A stretch of 64,000 nt of DNA, taken from assembly GCF_000420745.1 (NCBI RefSeq), contig NZ_ATVN01000009.1, positions 87,452-151,451 on the forward strand. The letters are read 5' to 3'. The translations under genes and the position numbers were made by a program. The notes beneath the pieces are model-generated. The model was not told the origin of the DNA. It did no database searches and worked only from the letters and a program-made list of their open reading frames with translations. The stretch comes from Pseudorhodobacter ferrugineus DSM 5888 (GTDB lineage: Bacteria > Pseudomonadota > Alphaproteobacteria > Rhodobacterales > Rhodobacteraceae). Of the stretch, positions 54,581-63,680 are shown in pieces. Every line of letters starts with the position of its first letter. The first letter of the stretch is position 1.

Positions 54581-55795
54581 ATGATGGAATTTCTGACAAC
54601 AACCGACGGCCAAAAAAACCTGCCGCGCTATTTCGCGCAGGTGTTTGCGCAGGCCCAAGGGCTGGGCCACGGGCGGCTTGACCTTGTGCTGGATGACGGG
54701 CGGCGGTTTCGGGCCGAGGGCGCGGCGGATGGCCCCCATGCGGTGTTGGAAGTCCATAACAAGGATTTGTTCGCGCGGCTGATCCGTGAAGGCGACATCG
54801 GGTTTTCGGATGCCTATCTGGAGGGGTGGTGGTCCAGCCCCGATTTGCAGGCGTTCATGGACCTTGTGCATGCCGATAATGACGAGATTTATGACGGGTT
54901 TTACGGCATGGCATTGGTGCGCATGTACGAACGCCTGCGCCATGTGCTGCGCCCCAATTCCAAGCGGGGATCGCGTAAGAATATCGCCTATCATTATGAT
55001 CTGGGGAATGATTTTTACGGTTTGTGGCTGGATGAAACGATGACCTATTCATCGGCCCTGTTCACCACAGGGGCCGAGAGTCTGAGCGAAGCGCAGGTGC
55101 AAAAATACGCATCTATGGTTGATCAGATGGGGGTCGCTGCGGGCGATCATGTGCTGGAAATTGGCTGCGGTTGGGGCGGGTTTGCCGAATATGCGGCGGG
55201 CGTACGCGGGTTGCAGGTGACAGGATTGACCATTTCCCAAGCGCAATATGATTATGCCGTGGCACGGATGGAACGCGCGGGCCTGTCGGACCGTGTGACG
55301 ATAAAGCTACAGGATTACCGCGACGAGACGGGGCTTTATGACGGGGTAGCCAGCATCGAGATGTTTGAAGCGGTGGGCGAAAAATACTGGCCCGTCTATT
55401 TCAACAGCTTGCGCGAACGGTTGAAACCCGGGCGGCACGCGACCTTGCAGATTATTACCTTGCAGGAGAAACGCTTTGAAGTTTACCGCAAAGGCGTTGA
55501 TTTCATTCAGAAACATATCTTTCCAGGTGGGATGCTGCCCAGCCCCAGCGTGCTGCGGGCCGAGGTGAGCAAGGCAGGTTTGAACATCAAAGGCTCGGTC
55601 GAGTTTGGCAAAAGCTATAGCGATACGTTGCGCCGCTGGCATGAGGTGTTCAACGCGCGCTGGCCCGAGGTGGCGCATCTTGGGTTTGATGATCGGTTCC
55701 GGCGGATGTGGAATTACTATCTTACCTCTTGCGCGGGGGCATTTCAGGGCGGAAACTGCGATGTAACGCAGATCACCGTGACGCGCCCGCATTAG
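54581..55795 (+). CDS. cfaS: Cyclopropane-fatty-acyl-phospholipid synthase-family methyltransferase
   Basis: A 404-residue SAM-dependent enzyme with SAM motif HVLEIGCGWGGFAEYAA, the N-terminal GDIGFSDAYLEGWWSSPDLQ, NIAYHYDLGNDFYGLWLDETMTYSSALF and FIQKHIFPGGMLPSPSVL, all typical of CFA synthases. It modifies unsaturated acyl chains in membrane phospholipids. ATG 54581 and ATG 54584 are adjacent alternatives with GGGGTGA upstream. R. sphaeroides CfaS-type proteins act in the RpoE response and can make furan or cyclopropane-related fatty acids; the product here is unknown. Confidence 0.92.
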   Translation: MMEFLTTTDGQKNLPRYFAQVFAQAQGLGHGRLDLVLDDGRRFRAEGAADGPHAVLEVHNKDLFARLIREGDIGFSDAYLEGWWSSPDLQAFMDLVHADNDEIYDGFYGMALVRMYERLRHVLRPNSKRGSRKNIAYHYDLGNDFYGLWLDETMTYSSALFTTGAESLSEAQVQKYASMVDQMGVAAGDHVLEIGCGWGGFAEYAAGVRGLQVTGLTISQAQYDYAVARMERAGLSDRVTIKLQDYRDETGLYDGVASIEMFEAVGEKYWPVYFNSLRERLKPGRHATLQIITLQEKRFEVYRKGVDFIQKHIFPGGMLPSPSVLRAEVSKAGLNIKGSVEFGKSYSDTLRRWHEVFNARWPEVAHLGFDDRFRRMWNYYLTSCAGAFQGGNCDVTQITVTRPH

Positions 55796-55825
55796 GGCCA
55801 AGCGGGCCAACCGAGCAGGGTGCCT

Positions 55826-56275
55826 ATGCCGACGATGTCTAAACTGGTGGCGGGTGTGTTTTTTGGCGCGCTCGCGTATTTCACGGCGGTGGCCTTTCAC
55901 GTGGCAATGCCGGAAGGGACGCAATTTGGACAGTTTGATCTTATCGCCGCCGCGATTGGCCTGATTTGCGGTTGGCGCGTGATGGGGCGGGCGGTGGGCA
56001 AGGGGTATAAGGCGGCGGCAGGATCTGGCGTTAAAACCTCGATCAGCTTTACCGCTTGGGTGTTGTTGGTGACGTCTGTCGTGTTGATGATCCGCAAGGC
56101 GTTCAGACAGCGCTATGACAGCCCGTTAGAGGCTATTGTTGATGTGTTTGCCTTGGCGATGGAGAATTTTTTGCGCATCGTTTACCCGCCCGTGCCAGAG
56201 GTCTTGGTGTACTTGTTCGCTGGCGGCGTTTTGGGTGGCCTACTGACTGAATGGGTCAAGAAGCAGTGGGATTAA
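55826..56275 (+). CDS. trgA: TrgA-family membrane protein
   Basis: A 149-residue protein with about four hydrophobic segments. SKLVAGVFFGALAYFTAVAF, LICGWRVMGRAVGKG, VLMIRKAFRQRYDSPLEAIV and LFAGGVLGGLLTEWVKKQW fit TrgA, described with TrgB and CysK as contributing to tellurite resistance in R. sphaeroides. ATG 55826 gives the usual MPTxSKL start. It is 4 bp from trgB. Confidence 0.9.
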   Translation: MPTMSKLVAGVFFGALAYFTAVAFHVAMPEGTQFGQFDLIAAAIGLICGWRVMGRAVGKGYKAAAGSGVKTSISFTAWVLLVTSVVLMIRKAFRQRYDSPLEAIVDVFALAMENFLRIVYPPVPEVLVYLFAGGVLGGLLTEWVKKQWD

Positions 56276-56279
56276 GCCT

Positions 56280-57395
56280 ATGATGCCGTTGTTTATCTAT
56301 GGCACCTTGTGCCATTTGCCGCTGTTGCATGCCGTTTTGGGCCGCGCGCCGCGTGCCTTGGTGGCCAGTCTTGCCGATCATTCTGTGTATTGGGCGGCGG
56401 GACATGATTTTCCCTTGATCGTGGGGCAGGCGGGTGGGCAGGCGCAAGGCTTTTTGCTGAACGACCTTTCGCCCGAGGATGTGGCGCGGCTGGATTATTA
56501 CGAAGGCCCGTTCGGCTATGAAACCCAAGCGCGGCTGGTAATGGTGGCGGGGGCTGCCGTTAAGGCGCGGGTTTATGTGCCCAATCCGGGGTTGTGGACA
56601 GCGGGTGCGGACTGGAGCCTGACCGATTGGGCGGCGCGCTGTGGCGCGGTGATCGAGGCCACCGCGGCGGATGTGATGGCGCTTTATCCTGCGCCGATTG
56701 CGCCATCGCGGCGCGGGCCGATGCTGGTGCGCGGCGCAAGTCGTTTGCGGGCGGCCGAGGCAGGGCCAAGCGTGACACGTCGCAAGACTGACGCAGGGGA
56801 TGTGACCGTGGTTGCCCGCAGCCAACCCTATGCCAATTTCTTTGCGGTTGAAGAATATGTTATGTCGTTTCAGCGGTTTGACGGAACACGCAGCCCGCAG
56901 GTGACGCGGGCCGCCTTTGTGTCGGCCGATGCGGTGACGGTGTTGCCTTATGACCCCGTGCGCGACCGCGTGCTGTTTGTGGAACAATTTCGCGTTGGCC
57001 CCTTTGCGCGCGGCGACGGCCAGCCGTGGCAGTTGGAACCGATTGCGGGGCGGATTGACCCGTTTGAAGGGCCCGAAGATGCCGCACGGCGCGAAGCGGT
57101 CGAGGAGGCCGGTTTGACCTTGGGTGCGCTGTTGCCGATTGCGGCCTATTATCCATCACCCGGGGCCAAGACCGAGCATATCTATTCTTACATTGCCCTA
57201 GCCGATTTGCCCGACAGCGCCGCGATCTTGGGCGGTGAGGCGAGCGAGGCCGAGGACATTAAGGGGCATATCCAGTCCTTTGATGATTTCGCTGCATTGG
57301 TGGCACGGGGCGAGGCGACGACCGCGCCTTTGCTGTTAAGCTATTATTGGCTGGACCGTGAACGGGCGCGGCTGCGGGCCGAGGCTGCCGGTTAA
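56280..57395 (+). CDS. trgB: TrgB: gamma-glutamylcyclotransferase-like domain fused to NUDIX hydrolase
   Basis: A 371-residue protein. Residues ~1-150 form a GGCT-like fold (FIYGTLCHLPLL, LDYYEGPFGYETQA). Residues ~200-371 form an ADP-ribose-pyrophosphatase-type NUDIX domain with box G-x5-E-x7-REAVEEAGL (GRIDPFE, then REAVEEAG) and PSPGAKTEHIYSYIALADL. The fusion matches R. sphaeroides TrgB. ATG 56280 and ATG 56283 are both possible. Hydrolysis of a nucleoside diphosphate derivative and action on a gamma-glutamyl compound are family-level predictions. Confidence 0.9.
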   Translation: MMPLFIYGTLCHLPLLHAVLGRAPRALVASLADHSVYWAAGHDFPLIVGQAGGQAQGFLLNDLSPEDVARLDYYEGPFGYETQARLVMVAGAAVKARVYVPNPGLWTAGADWSLTDWAARCGAVIEATAADVMALYPAPIAPSRRGPMLVRGASRLRAAEAGPSVTRRKTDAGDVTVVARSQPYANFFAVEEYVMSFQRFDGTRSPQVTRAAFVSADAVTVLPYDPVRDRVLFVEQFRVGPFARGDGQPWQLEPIAGRIDPFEGPEDAARREAVEEAGLTLGALLPIAAYYPSPGAKTEHIYSYIALADLPDSAAILGGEASEAEDIKGHIQSFDDFAALVARGEATTAPLLLSYYWLDRERARLRAEAAG

Positions 57396-57527
57396 GGCTG
57401 CGGGTTAAGGTTATGGGCACAAGATTGTGAGCGGATGGTCGCGATTGTGTGGGTCGGTTGGCTGCGGACTGCTTGAGTTTGGGCGTGCCAAGCCTTAGAC
57501 CAAGGACAAATGACAAAGGATATTCGG

Positions 57528-58559
57528 ATGCGTATTTACAGCGATTTGGCCGATGCAATTGGCAAGACCCCCCTGATCCGGCTGAAAAAGGCGTCCGAGG
57601 CGACGGGCTGCGAGATTTTGGGCAAGGCCGAGTTTTTGAACCCCGGCCAGTCGGTCAAGGACCGCGCCGCGCTGTATATCATCCGCGATGCCGTGGCGCG
57701 TGGCTTGCTGAAGCCGGGTGGCACGATTGTCGAAGGGACAGCAGGCAATACGGGCATCGGGCTTGCGCTGGTTGGCGCGTCGATGGGGTTTCGCACGGTG
57801 ATCGTTATTCCCGAAACCCAAAGTCAGGAAAAGAAGGATATGCTGCGGCTTGCGGGGGCCGAATTGGTACAGGTGCCAGCCGCGCCCTATAAGAATCCGA
57901 ACAATTATGTGCGGTATTCGGGGCGTTTGGCGGCAAAACTCGCACAAACCGAACCTAACGGCGCGATTTGGGCCAATCAGTTTGACAACACCGCCAACCG
58001 GCAGGCGCATGTGGAAACCACGGGACCAGAAGTGTGGGAACAAACCGGCGGCAAGGTGGACGGGTTCATTTGCGCCGTTGGGTCTGGAGGTACGCTGGCG
58101 GGCATGGCGCTGGCCTTGCAGCCCAAGGGCGTCAAGATCGGTTTGGCAGATCCCGAAGGCGCGGCGCTGCATTCGTTTTATACCACGGGCCAGATGGACA
58201 GCCCGGGATCGTCAATCACCGAAGGGATCGGGCAGGGGCGGATCACGGCCAATCTGGAAGGGTTAAAGCCTGATTACAGCTACCGCATTCCGGATGTCGA
58301 GGCTCTGCCGATTGTGTTTGACCTGTTGGCCGAGGAAGGGCTTTGCCTTGGCGGATCGTCAGGGGTTAACATCGCAGGGGCCATGCGCATGGCGCGCGAT
58401 ATGGGGCCAGGCCGCACCATTGTGACCATCTTGTGTGATTACGGCACGCGCTATCAGTCCAAGCTGTTCAACCCGGAGTTTCTGCATTCCAAAGGCTTGC
58501 CAGCGCCGGACTGGCTTGACCGCGCGGGGCGCGACATCCCTGCCGTGTTTGAGGCATGA
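57528..58559 (+). CDS. cysK: Cysteine synthase A
   Basis: A 343-residue O-acetylserine sulfhydrylase (PLP). IGKTPLIRLKKAS, FLNPGQSVKDRAA (PLP lysine about 44), GTIVEGTAGNTGIGLALVG, GSGGTLAGMA and GGSSGVNIAGA are present. It joins sulfide from the sulfite-reductase pathway to O-acetylserine. ATG 57528 has AAAGGA 7 nt upstream; ATG 57510 has its purine box too close. Position after trgAB is the same as in R. sphaeroides. Its TGA overlaps the next ATG. Confidence 0.94.
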   Translation: MRIYSDLADAIGKTPLIRLKKASEATGCEILGKAEFLNPGQSVKDRAALYIIRDAVARGLLKPGGTIVEGTAGNTGIGLALVGASMGFRTVIVIPETQSQEKKDMLRLAGAELVQVPAAPYKNPNNYVRYSGRLAAKLAQTEPNGAIWANQFDNTANRQAHVETTGPEVWEQTGGKVDGFICAVGSGGTLAGMALALQPKGVKIGLADPEGAALHSFYTTGQMDSPGSSITEGIGQGRITANLEGLKPDYSYRIPDVEALPIVFDLLAEEGLCLGGSSGVNIAGAMRMARDMGPGRTIVTILCDYGTRYQSKLFNPEFLHSKGLPAPDWLDRAGRDIPAVFEA

Positions 58560-61054
58560 GGGAAGTGCGTCACCTTGGGCTCGCCGCCTTTTTGCGCCTG
58601 TTGACGGTTGCGATTGCGCTTTGCGTCTTTGGGGCCGGAGCGACCCTCGCGCAAACCAATGGTACGGCATCCGGTGAGGGGACCACCGTTGTGGCCCCGC
58701 CCGATTATGAGGCCTGGGAGGAATTTGCGACGTCCGTTGACACGCAGATTGCCAATCCCGCGTCAACTGCTGATGGTCTGGAGGCATTGCGTAGGGATAT
58801 TGCCGTATGGCGCGAGCGATTATTGGCCGCACAAGGGACAAACTCGTCCCGATTGGCAACTATTCGGGCCCAGATAGAGGCCTTGGGCCCAGCACCTGCG
58901 GATGGGGAGGTCGAACCAAAAGACATTGCAGACCGTCGGGCGGATTTGGCCAAACAGCTGTCGGTGCTTCAGGCCCCGTCACTTTCGGCTGTCGAGGCGT
59001 ATAGCCGTGCAGACGGGTTGATCCGCGAAATTGACGCTGTGTTGCGCGAACGCCAGGCAGATGAATTGTTGCAGCTGTGGCCGTCGCCGTTGAACCCTGC
59101 GAATTGGGCCCAAGCGGCTTCGGCGGTGGCGGCATCGACCCGCCTTTTGACCGAAGAGGTGCAGGCGAGCTTGGCAAATGCCGCCAAGCGTGACGCAGCG
59201 TTTGACTTGTTGCCTGCCATCATCGCGCTTTTGCTGTTTTCTGCCCTGACCATTTTACGCGGGCGGGCGATGATCGAAGGCTTTGCCGTGCGGCTGATGG
59301 AGAGTGGTGCCAGCAATACGCGCGAGATTTGGGCCTTTATCGCATCCTTGGGGCAGGTCATTGTGCCGACGCTTGGCATGCTTGCATTTTCAACCGCTGC
59401 GGTGATGTCTGGCCTGCTTGGCCAGTTGGGTGAAGATGTTGCAACCGAACTCGTGGCTTTTGGTGTCATTGTGTTCACCGCGCGTTGGATCGGATCTTGC
59501 AGCTTTCCGCGTGCAGCCCATGCGCCAACCCATTTGCCGATGAGCACAGGGGCGCGGGCCAAGGGGCGGTTTTTGACCGAGGCGCTTGGCTTGACCCTTG
59601 GCGTTGAGGTGATGCGCGAAGCACTTTTGCCGGAAAGCCAATTGAGCGAAGCGTCGATTTCGGTCTTGTCCTTTCCGACGTTAGTGATTGCTGCGGTCCT
59701 TTTATACCGTTTGGGCAAGTTGCTGTTGCGCAATTCGCGCGAAGGTCTGGGCGGTCTGGCGGAAGGGGGCGAGAACGCCCCGCAATTGTTTTCACAGCGG
59801 CTGGTCGGGCTGATCGCGCGTGCGACGATCGCGGTCGCGTTGCTGGGGCCGTTGCTTGCGGCGATTGGCTATATTCGCGCGGGGCAGGGGATGGTGTTCC
59901 CGATGGTTGCGTCGTTGGGGCTGTTGGGTCTTTTGTTCACGTTGCAGAACCTTGTTGGGGCCGTTTATTCCGTGATTATTCGGAATGATGAACGCGGGCG
60001 CGATGCGTTGGTTCCGGTCTTGATCGGGTTTTTCCTGACCTTTGCGTCTACGCCGTTTTTTGCCCTGATCTGGGGCGCGCGGGTCGCGGATTTGACCGAG
60101 CTGTTCACAAAACTGCGAGACGGGTTTCAGATTGGCCAGACGCGTATTTCGCCGTCGGATTACATTCTGTTGGCCGTGGTGTTTGGCTTTTGGTTCCTTA
60201 TCACGCGGTTGCTGCAAGGGGCGCTGAAAACCACGATCCTGCCTAAAACCAATCTTGACCAAGGCGGGCAAAACGCGATTGTTGCGGGTGTAGGCTATGT
60301 GGGGATCTTCCTTGCGGCGCTGATCGGGGTGACGGCGGCAGGGATTGACCTGTCGGGCCTTGCGATTGTGGCAGGGGCCTTGTCGGTTGGCATAGGTTTT
60401 GGCTTGCAAAACATTGTGTCAAACTTTGTTGCGGGCATTATCTTGTTGATTGAACGGCCTATTTCCGAAGGTGACTGGATAGAGGTGAACGGCGTGATGG
60501 GCACGGTAAGTGCCATTTCGGTGCGATCGACCCGCATTCAAACCTTTGACCGGACCGATGTGATCGTACCAAATTCGGACTTTGTGTCTGGGATGGTAAC
60601 AAACTGGACGCGGTTTAACCTGTCGGGGCGTTTGATTGTAAAGGTGGGCGTGGCCTATGGCACCAATACCCGCAAGGTCGAGAAGATTTTGCAAGAGATC
60701 GCCGAGGCGCAACCGCTTGCTGTGCTGAACCCGCCGCCTGCTGTGGTTTTAGCGAATTTCGGGGCCGATAGTTTGGATTTTGAAATCCGCGTGGTTTTGC
60801 GCGATGTGAATTTCTCGGTCATGGCACGGTCCGAAATTAACCACGAGATCGCGCGGCGTTTTGCCGAGGAAGGGATCGAGATTCCTTTTGGTCAGCGCGA
60901 TATTTGGTTGCGCAATCCCGAAGTGTTGACGCAGATGGCCCAAGGGACTGCATCCCAAGCGGCATTGCGCCAACCGGACGAGCCTGTCGCCTTGGCAGAG
61001 CCGGTCGAACCCGCTGGGGCAAAGCGGAAATCCCGCCGAAAGGATGTTGAATGA
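58556..61054 (+). CDS. Mechanosensitive ion channel (MscS family, DUF3772 type)
   Basis: An 832-residue inner-membrane protein. There is a signal peptide (FLRLLTVAIALCVFGAGATLAQ), a ~150-residue periplasmic DUF3772-like region, about ten membrane segments, then the MscS core with pore helix LAIVAGALSVGIGFGLQNIVSNFVAGIILLIERP and the beta domain GDWIEVNGVMGTVSAISVRSTRIQTFDRTDVIVPNSDFVSGMVTNW. It opens under membrane tension to release solutes. ATGA overlap with cysK and 4-nt overlap with alaX place it in one operon. Confidence 0.93.
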   Translation: MREVRHLGLAAFLRLLTVAIALCVFGAGATLAQTNGTASGEGTTVVAPPDYEAWEEFATSVDTQIANPASTADGLEALRRDIAVWRERLLAAQGTNSSRLATIRAQIEALGPAPADGEVEPKDIADRRADLAKQLSVLQAPSLSAVEAYSRADGLIREIDAVLRERQADELLQLWPSPLNPANWAQAASAVAASTRLLTEEVQASLANAAKRDAAFDLLPAIIALLLFSALTILRGRAMIEGFAVRLMESGASNTREIWAFIASLGQVIVPTLGMLAFSTAAVMSGLLGQLGEDVATELVAFGVIVFTARWIGSCSFPRAAHAPTHLPMSTGARAKGRFLTEALGLTLGVEVMREALLPESQLSEASISVLSFPTLVIAAVLLYRLGKLLLRNSREGLGGLAEGGENAPQLFSQRLVGLIARATIAVALLGPLLAAIGYIRAGQGMVFPMVASLGLLGLLFTLQNLVGAVYSVIIRNDERGRDALVPVLIGFFLTFASTPFFALIWGARVADLTELFTKLRDGFQIGQTRISPSDYILLAVVFGFWFLITRLLQGALKTTILPKTNLDQGGQNAIVAGVGYVGIFLAALIGVTAAGIDLSGLAIVAGALSVGIGFGLQNIVSNFVAGIILLIERPISEGDWIEVNGVMGTVSAISVRSTRIQTFDRTDVIVPNSDFVSGMVTNWTRFNLSGRLIVKVGVAYGTNTRKVEKILQEIAEAQPLAVLNPPPAVVLANFGADSLDFEIRVVLRDVNFSVMARSEINHEIARRFAEEGIEIPFGQRDIWLRNPEVLTQMAQGTASQAALRQPDEPVALAEPVEPAGAKRKSRRKDVE

Positions 61055-61770
61055 CTGCGCTTTTGTTTCGCGATGATCCCTATCAAGCCGAGGCCGAAGC
61101 CGTGGTGGTCGGGCATTCTGCCGAAGGTGCTATCATCCTGGACCGGACCGTGTTTTACCCCACGGGTGGGGGGCAACCAGGCGACAGCGGGCATCTTCTG
61201 TGGGAAGACAAGAAGCTGCCAATAGCAACGGCAGTTAAGATTGGTTCGGACCAAATCGGTTTGGTTGCGGCAGAGCCGCTGTTGATGCCCGCGGTCGGCA
61301 CGATGGTGCGGCAGGTTCTGGACTGGAAGCGGCGCCATCGGCACATGCGGGTTCACACTGCGCTACATTTGTTGTCGGTGGTTATTCCTTTGCCGGTCAC
61401 AGGTGGGCAAATCGGGGCGGACAAAGGCAGGCTCGACTTTCTGATGCCAGAGGTGCCGAGCGATATGCAGGCTATCGAGGATGCGCTGAACCGTTTGATT
61501 GATCGGGATTTGGCCGTGACCGAAAGCTGGATCACGGATGAAGAGCTGTTGGCCAACCCGGGTTTGGTTAAAACCATGTCAGTGATGCCGCCCACAGGGC
61601 AGGGGCGTGTTCGGTTGGTGCGGATTGGTACGGGGTCGGGACAGATTGACCTGCAACCTTGCGGCGGCACGCATGTATCGCGCACTGCTGAAATTGGCCG
61701 GATCGCGCTGGGCAAGGTCGAAAACAAGGGGCGCCAGAACCGCCGGGTAAGCCTGAGCCTGGTCGATTGA
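61051..61770 (+). CDS. alaX: Alanyl-tRNA editing protein AlaX
   Basis: A 239-residue trans-editing enzyme that clears Ser or Gly mischarged on tRNA-Ala. DRTVFYPTGGGQPGDSG, the zinc/active-site HTALHLL and the second zinc motif QPCGGTHVSRTAEIG are intact. The length suits the AlaX-M/L type with the N-terminal beta-barrel half. It overlaps the MscS gene by 4 nt and is the last gene before tRNA-Ser. Confidence 0.93.
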   Translation: MTALLFRDDPYQAEAEAVVVGHSAEGAIILDRTVFYPTGGGQPGDSGHLLWEDKKLPIATAVKIGSDQIGLVAAEPLLMPAVGTMVRQVLDWKRRHRHMRVHTALHLLSVVIPLPVTGGQIGADKGRLDFLMPEVPSDMQAIEDALNRLIDRDLAVTESWITDEELLANPGLVKTMSVMPPTGQGRVRLVRIGTGSGQIDLQPCGGTHVSRTAEIGRIALGKVENKGRQNRRVSLSLVD

Positions 61771-61849
61771 CGCAATCGGCGCGCAATTGATTGATTTTGT
61801 GAATGCCCCCTTGTCACTGCCTGCGTTTGCAGGCTAAAGACCCCATAAC

Positions 61850-61939
61850 GGAGCGGTGGCCGAGTGGTCGAAGGCGCACGCCTGGAAAGTGTGTAGGCGG
61901 GGAACCGTCTCGAGGGTTCGAATCCCTCTCGCTCCGCCA
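61850..61939 (+). tRNA. tRNA-Ser (anticodon GGA)
   Basis: GGAGCGG acceptor arm pairs with TCGCTCC (one G-U), the D-arm reads TGGCCGAGTGGTCGAAGGC, the anticodon stem-loop CGCCTGGAAAGTGTG carries GGA, a long variable arm (class II tRNA) follows, then GGTTCGAATCCC and CCA encoded. It reads UCC/UCU codons. The DNA after it changes to AT-rich accessory sequence, so its 3' end may be an integration site. Confidence 0.97.
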
Positions 61940-62174
61940 TAAATTATTATATCTTGTTGAATTTATTGAACTATTTTAGCTTTGATATTCGCGCCCACCA
62001 TCAGACCCACCAAACCAAAAACGGTCATTTGCTGTGGTCCAAGAGGTGCTCAATGACCCGGCACTTCGTCATATCGACTCTCGGACGAAAATAAATCTGT
62101 GTCCACAGGAAACATTCCGCCACTTTTTGCCTATAGATATCCATCAAGAGCGCCCGTTCCCTACGGCAGCCACA

Positions 62175-62423
62175 ATGAAAGGATATCTTTTGAACCAGAT
62201 CGTAAATTCCGAAACCTTTTATCTTTCTGTCCAACAAGTTGCAGCACGCTACGGAGTGGCTGATGCCACTATTTGGCGGTGGAAACGAGAGGGCAAATTT
62301 CCGCGACCATTTAAGCTGAGCGAAGGCTGCACGAGATGGAGGCTGGCAGATATTGAAGACCATGATGCGGCGCTAGAAACGTGCTTTGTCGAAAGGCTCG
62401 ACTATTTTGGCATTGCGGCGTGA
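62175..62423 (+). CDS. AlpA-family helix-turn-helix regulator
   Basis: An 82-residue protein whose core FYLSVQQVAARYGVADATIWRWKREGKFPRPFKLSEGCTRWRLADIEDH is the AlpA/MerR-like excisionase fold found in prophages and integrative elements. ATG 62175 is chosen because the homology starts near residue 15; longer in-frame codons show none. No integrase is visible between it and the tRNA. AT-rich surroundings support horizontal origin. Confidence 0.85.
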   Translation: MKGYLLNQIVNSETFYLSVQQVAARYGVADATIWRWKREGKFPRPFKLSEGCTRWRLADIEDHDAALETCFVERLDYFGIAA

Positions 62424-62575
62424 CTGCCTGAACCTATTTGGTTTCCCAAGCTTCGGGTCGGCGCTCTGGACCGTTGCGCCAATTCAATGACGCGTCTTTC
62501 ATGTGCAGCCGCCCCCGAGGGGGAATGGCTGCACTTCCATACCCCCAGTTCCTCAGGGACCAGCCGTTGGTTCTT

Positions 62576-62764
62576 CTACCTTTGGTCAGATGAAACCACG
62601 GTGTCCAGCAACTCCCTGAGCGCTCGGACGCGTTCCGTTGTGATGCGTGGATCGCGCCCGCCTGAGATGATCCGGATGAACTCGATCCAGCCTCTCTCGT
62701 TTGCAGTCAGGTTCTCCCAATTAGGGACCATGTGGCGGGGTGTGGTGAAGGGGGTGTCGCTCAT
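62576..62764 (-). CDS. Small protein resembling the C-terminal domain of the adjacent XRE regulator
   Basis: 62 residues. LTANERGWIEFIRIISGGRD followed by PRITTERVRALRELL aligns with VTENEQGWLDELRDASDNSD followed by PRLAGRARTALRGIF at the end of the XRE protein next door: shared T-x-NE-x-GW, DPR and ALR positions. Its ATG overlaps the XRE stop (ATGA), so both are translated from one message. It lacks a DNA-binding part. A partner, modulator or toxin role cannot be decided from sequence. Confidence 0.65.
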   Translation of the reverse strand: MSDTPFTTPRHMVPNWENLTANERGWIEFIRIISGGRDPRITTERVRALRELLDTVVSSDQR

Positions 62765-63159
62765 TTGCCAAAAATCCCCCGCAGTGCTGTCCGAGCCCGT
62801 CCGGCCAGCCTCGGGTCGCTATTGTCGGAAGCATCGCGCAACTCGTCGAGCCAGCCCTGTTCGTTTTCTGTGACGGGTGAACCGAAACATTCAATCAGTG
62901 CCGCCGCTGCGGTGGTGCCAACGGATTGTTCCAGTGTGACGCGCATCAGAAGGGCAGGATCAACCTCCAGCGCCTTTGCCATTCCGGGAACGCGATCTAA
63001 AGCCAGCTTGGTAGACCCTAGCTTCAACAGAGTGATCATGTTTGAATTCTTGAAGCCCGCTTCTCGGGCCATCTCTTGCTGGGATTTGCGATGGCTGATT
63101 TCGTTGATGCGTGCGTTGATGAACTTAGTGGCCGCGGTGTCTTTGTGTGGGTGTGTCAT
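62761..63159 (-). CDS. XRE-family helix-turn-helix regulator
   Basis: 132 residues from ATG 63159 (MTHPHKDTAATKF). The N-terminal half KFINARINEISHRKSQQEMAREAGFKNSNMITLLKLGSTKLALDRVPGMAKALEVDPALLM is a Cro/CI-like fold; the C-terminal ~40 residues (SPVTENEQGWLDELRDASDN) recur as a separate small protein encoded by the next gene. ATG 63174 is an in-frame alternative. It lies in the accessory segment beyond tRNA-Ser and may regulate the element. Confidence 0.8.
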   Translation of the reverse strand: MTHPHKDTAATKFINARINEISHRKSQQEMAREAGFKNSNMITLLKLGSTKLALDRVPGMAKALEVDPALLMRVTLEQSVGTTAAAALIECFGSPVTENEQGWLDELRDASDNSDPRLAGRARTALRGIFGK

Positions 63160-63680
63160 TGATATCGCTCTCATTTGTTGCTTGATATCAACTATATAGG
63201 TAGAAAAGTGACGGCTGTTTCGCAGGAAGAATAGGGATCTTAAAATAAACACGAAGTCCTAGAAGGGGAGCTGTATCTGATGGGGATGGCTCGGGGCGCC
63301 GCAGGTGTATTTGGGGGACATTCCTCCACATCGAGCTGAGCTCGCAAGTGAAGAATTGCGGCTGGTGAACAGCTTATTGGTTTGCCCGCGCTGATGGCGC
63401 GCTGAGGGGCTAGCACTGGCCGACCTCGAGACGGCAGCTTTTCGAAGACGGGGTGCCATTAGGGTGCTAGGCTTGAGCTGGGGACCCAGATGCATTTGGA
63501 GGACAAACCGATGAAAGCACTTACCTTAACTCAAGCTCTGTCATTGGCCGCAGGGACGGTTCTGGCGGAAGGTCAGTCGGCATAACCAAGGACATGATAG
63601 CGTTGTTTGCCTGACATGAGGCTTCTTCTGAGTGCGAACGGCTCTGGCATGAAATGACTCTACAAACCATGAGTGTTGAT
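63160..63680. other. Accessory spacer with no intact gene
   Basis: About 520 bp between the XRE gene and the IS21 end. I see no protein of known family on either strand. One short frame, 63511-63585 with GGAGGAC upstream, encodes MKALTLTQALSLAAGTVLAE plus GQSA and a stop. It looks like the signal peptide of an exported protein cut off after ~24 residues. The segment is probably decayed element DNA. Confidence 0.45.
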
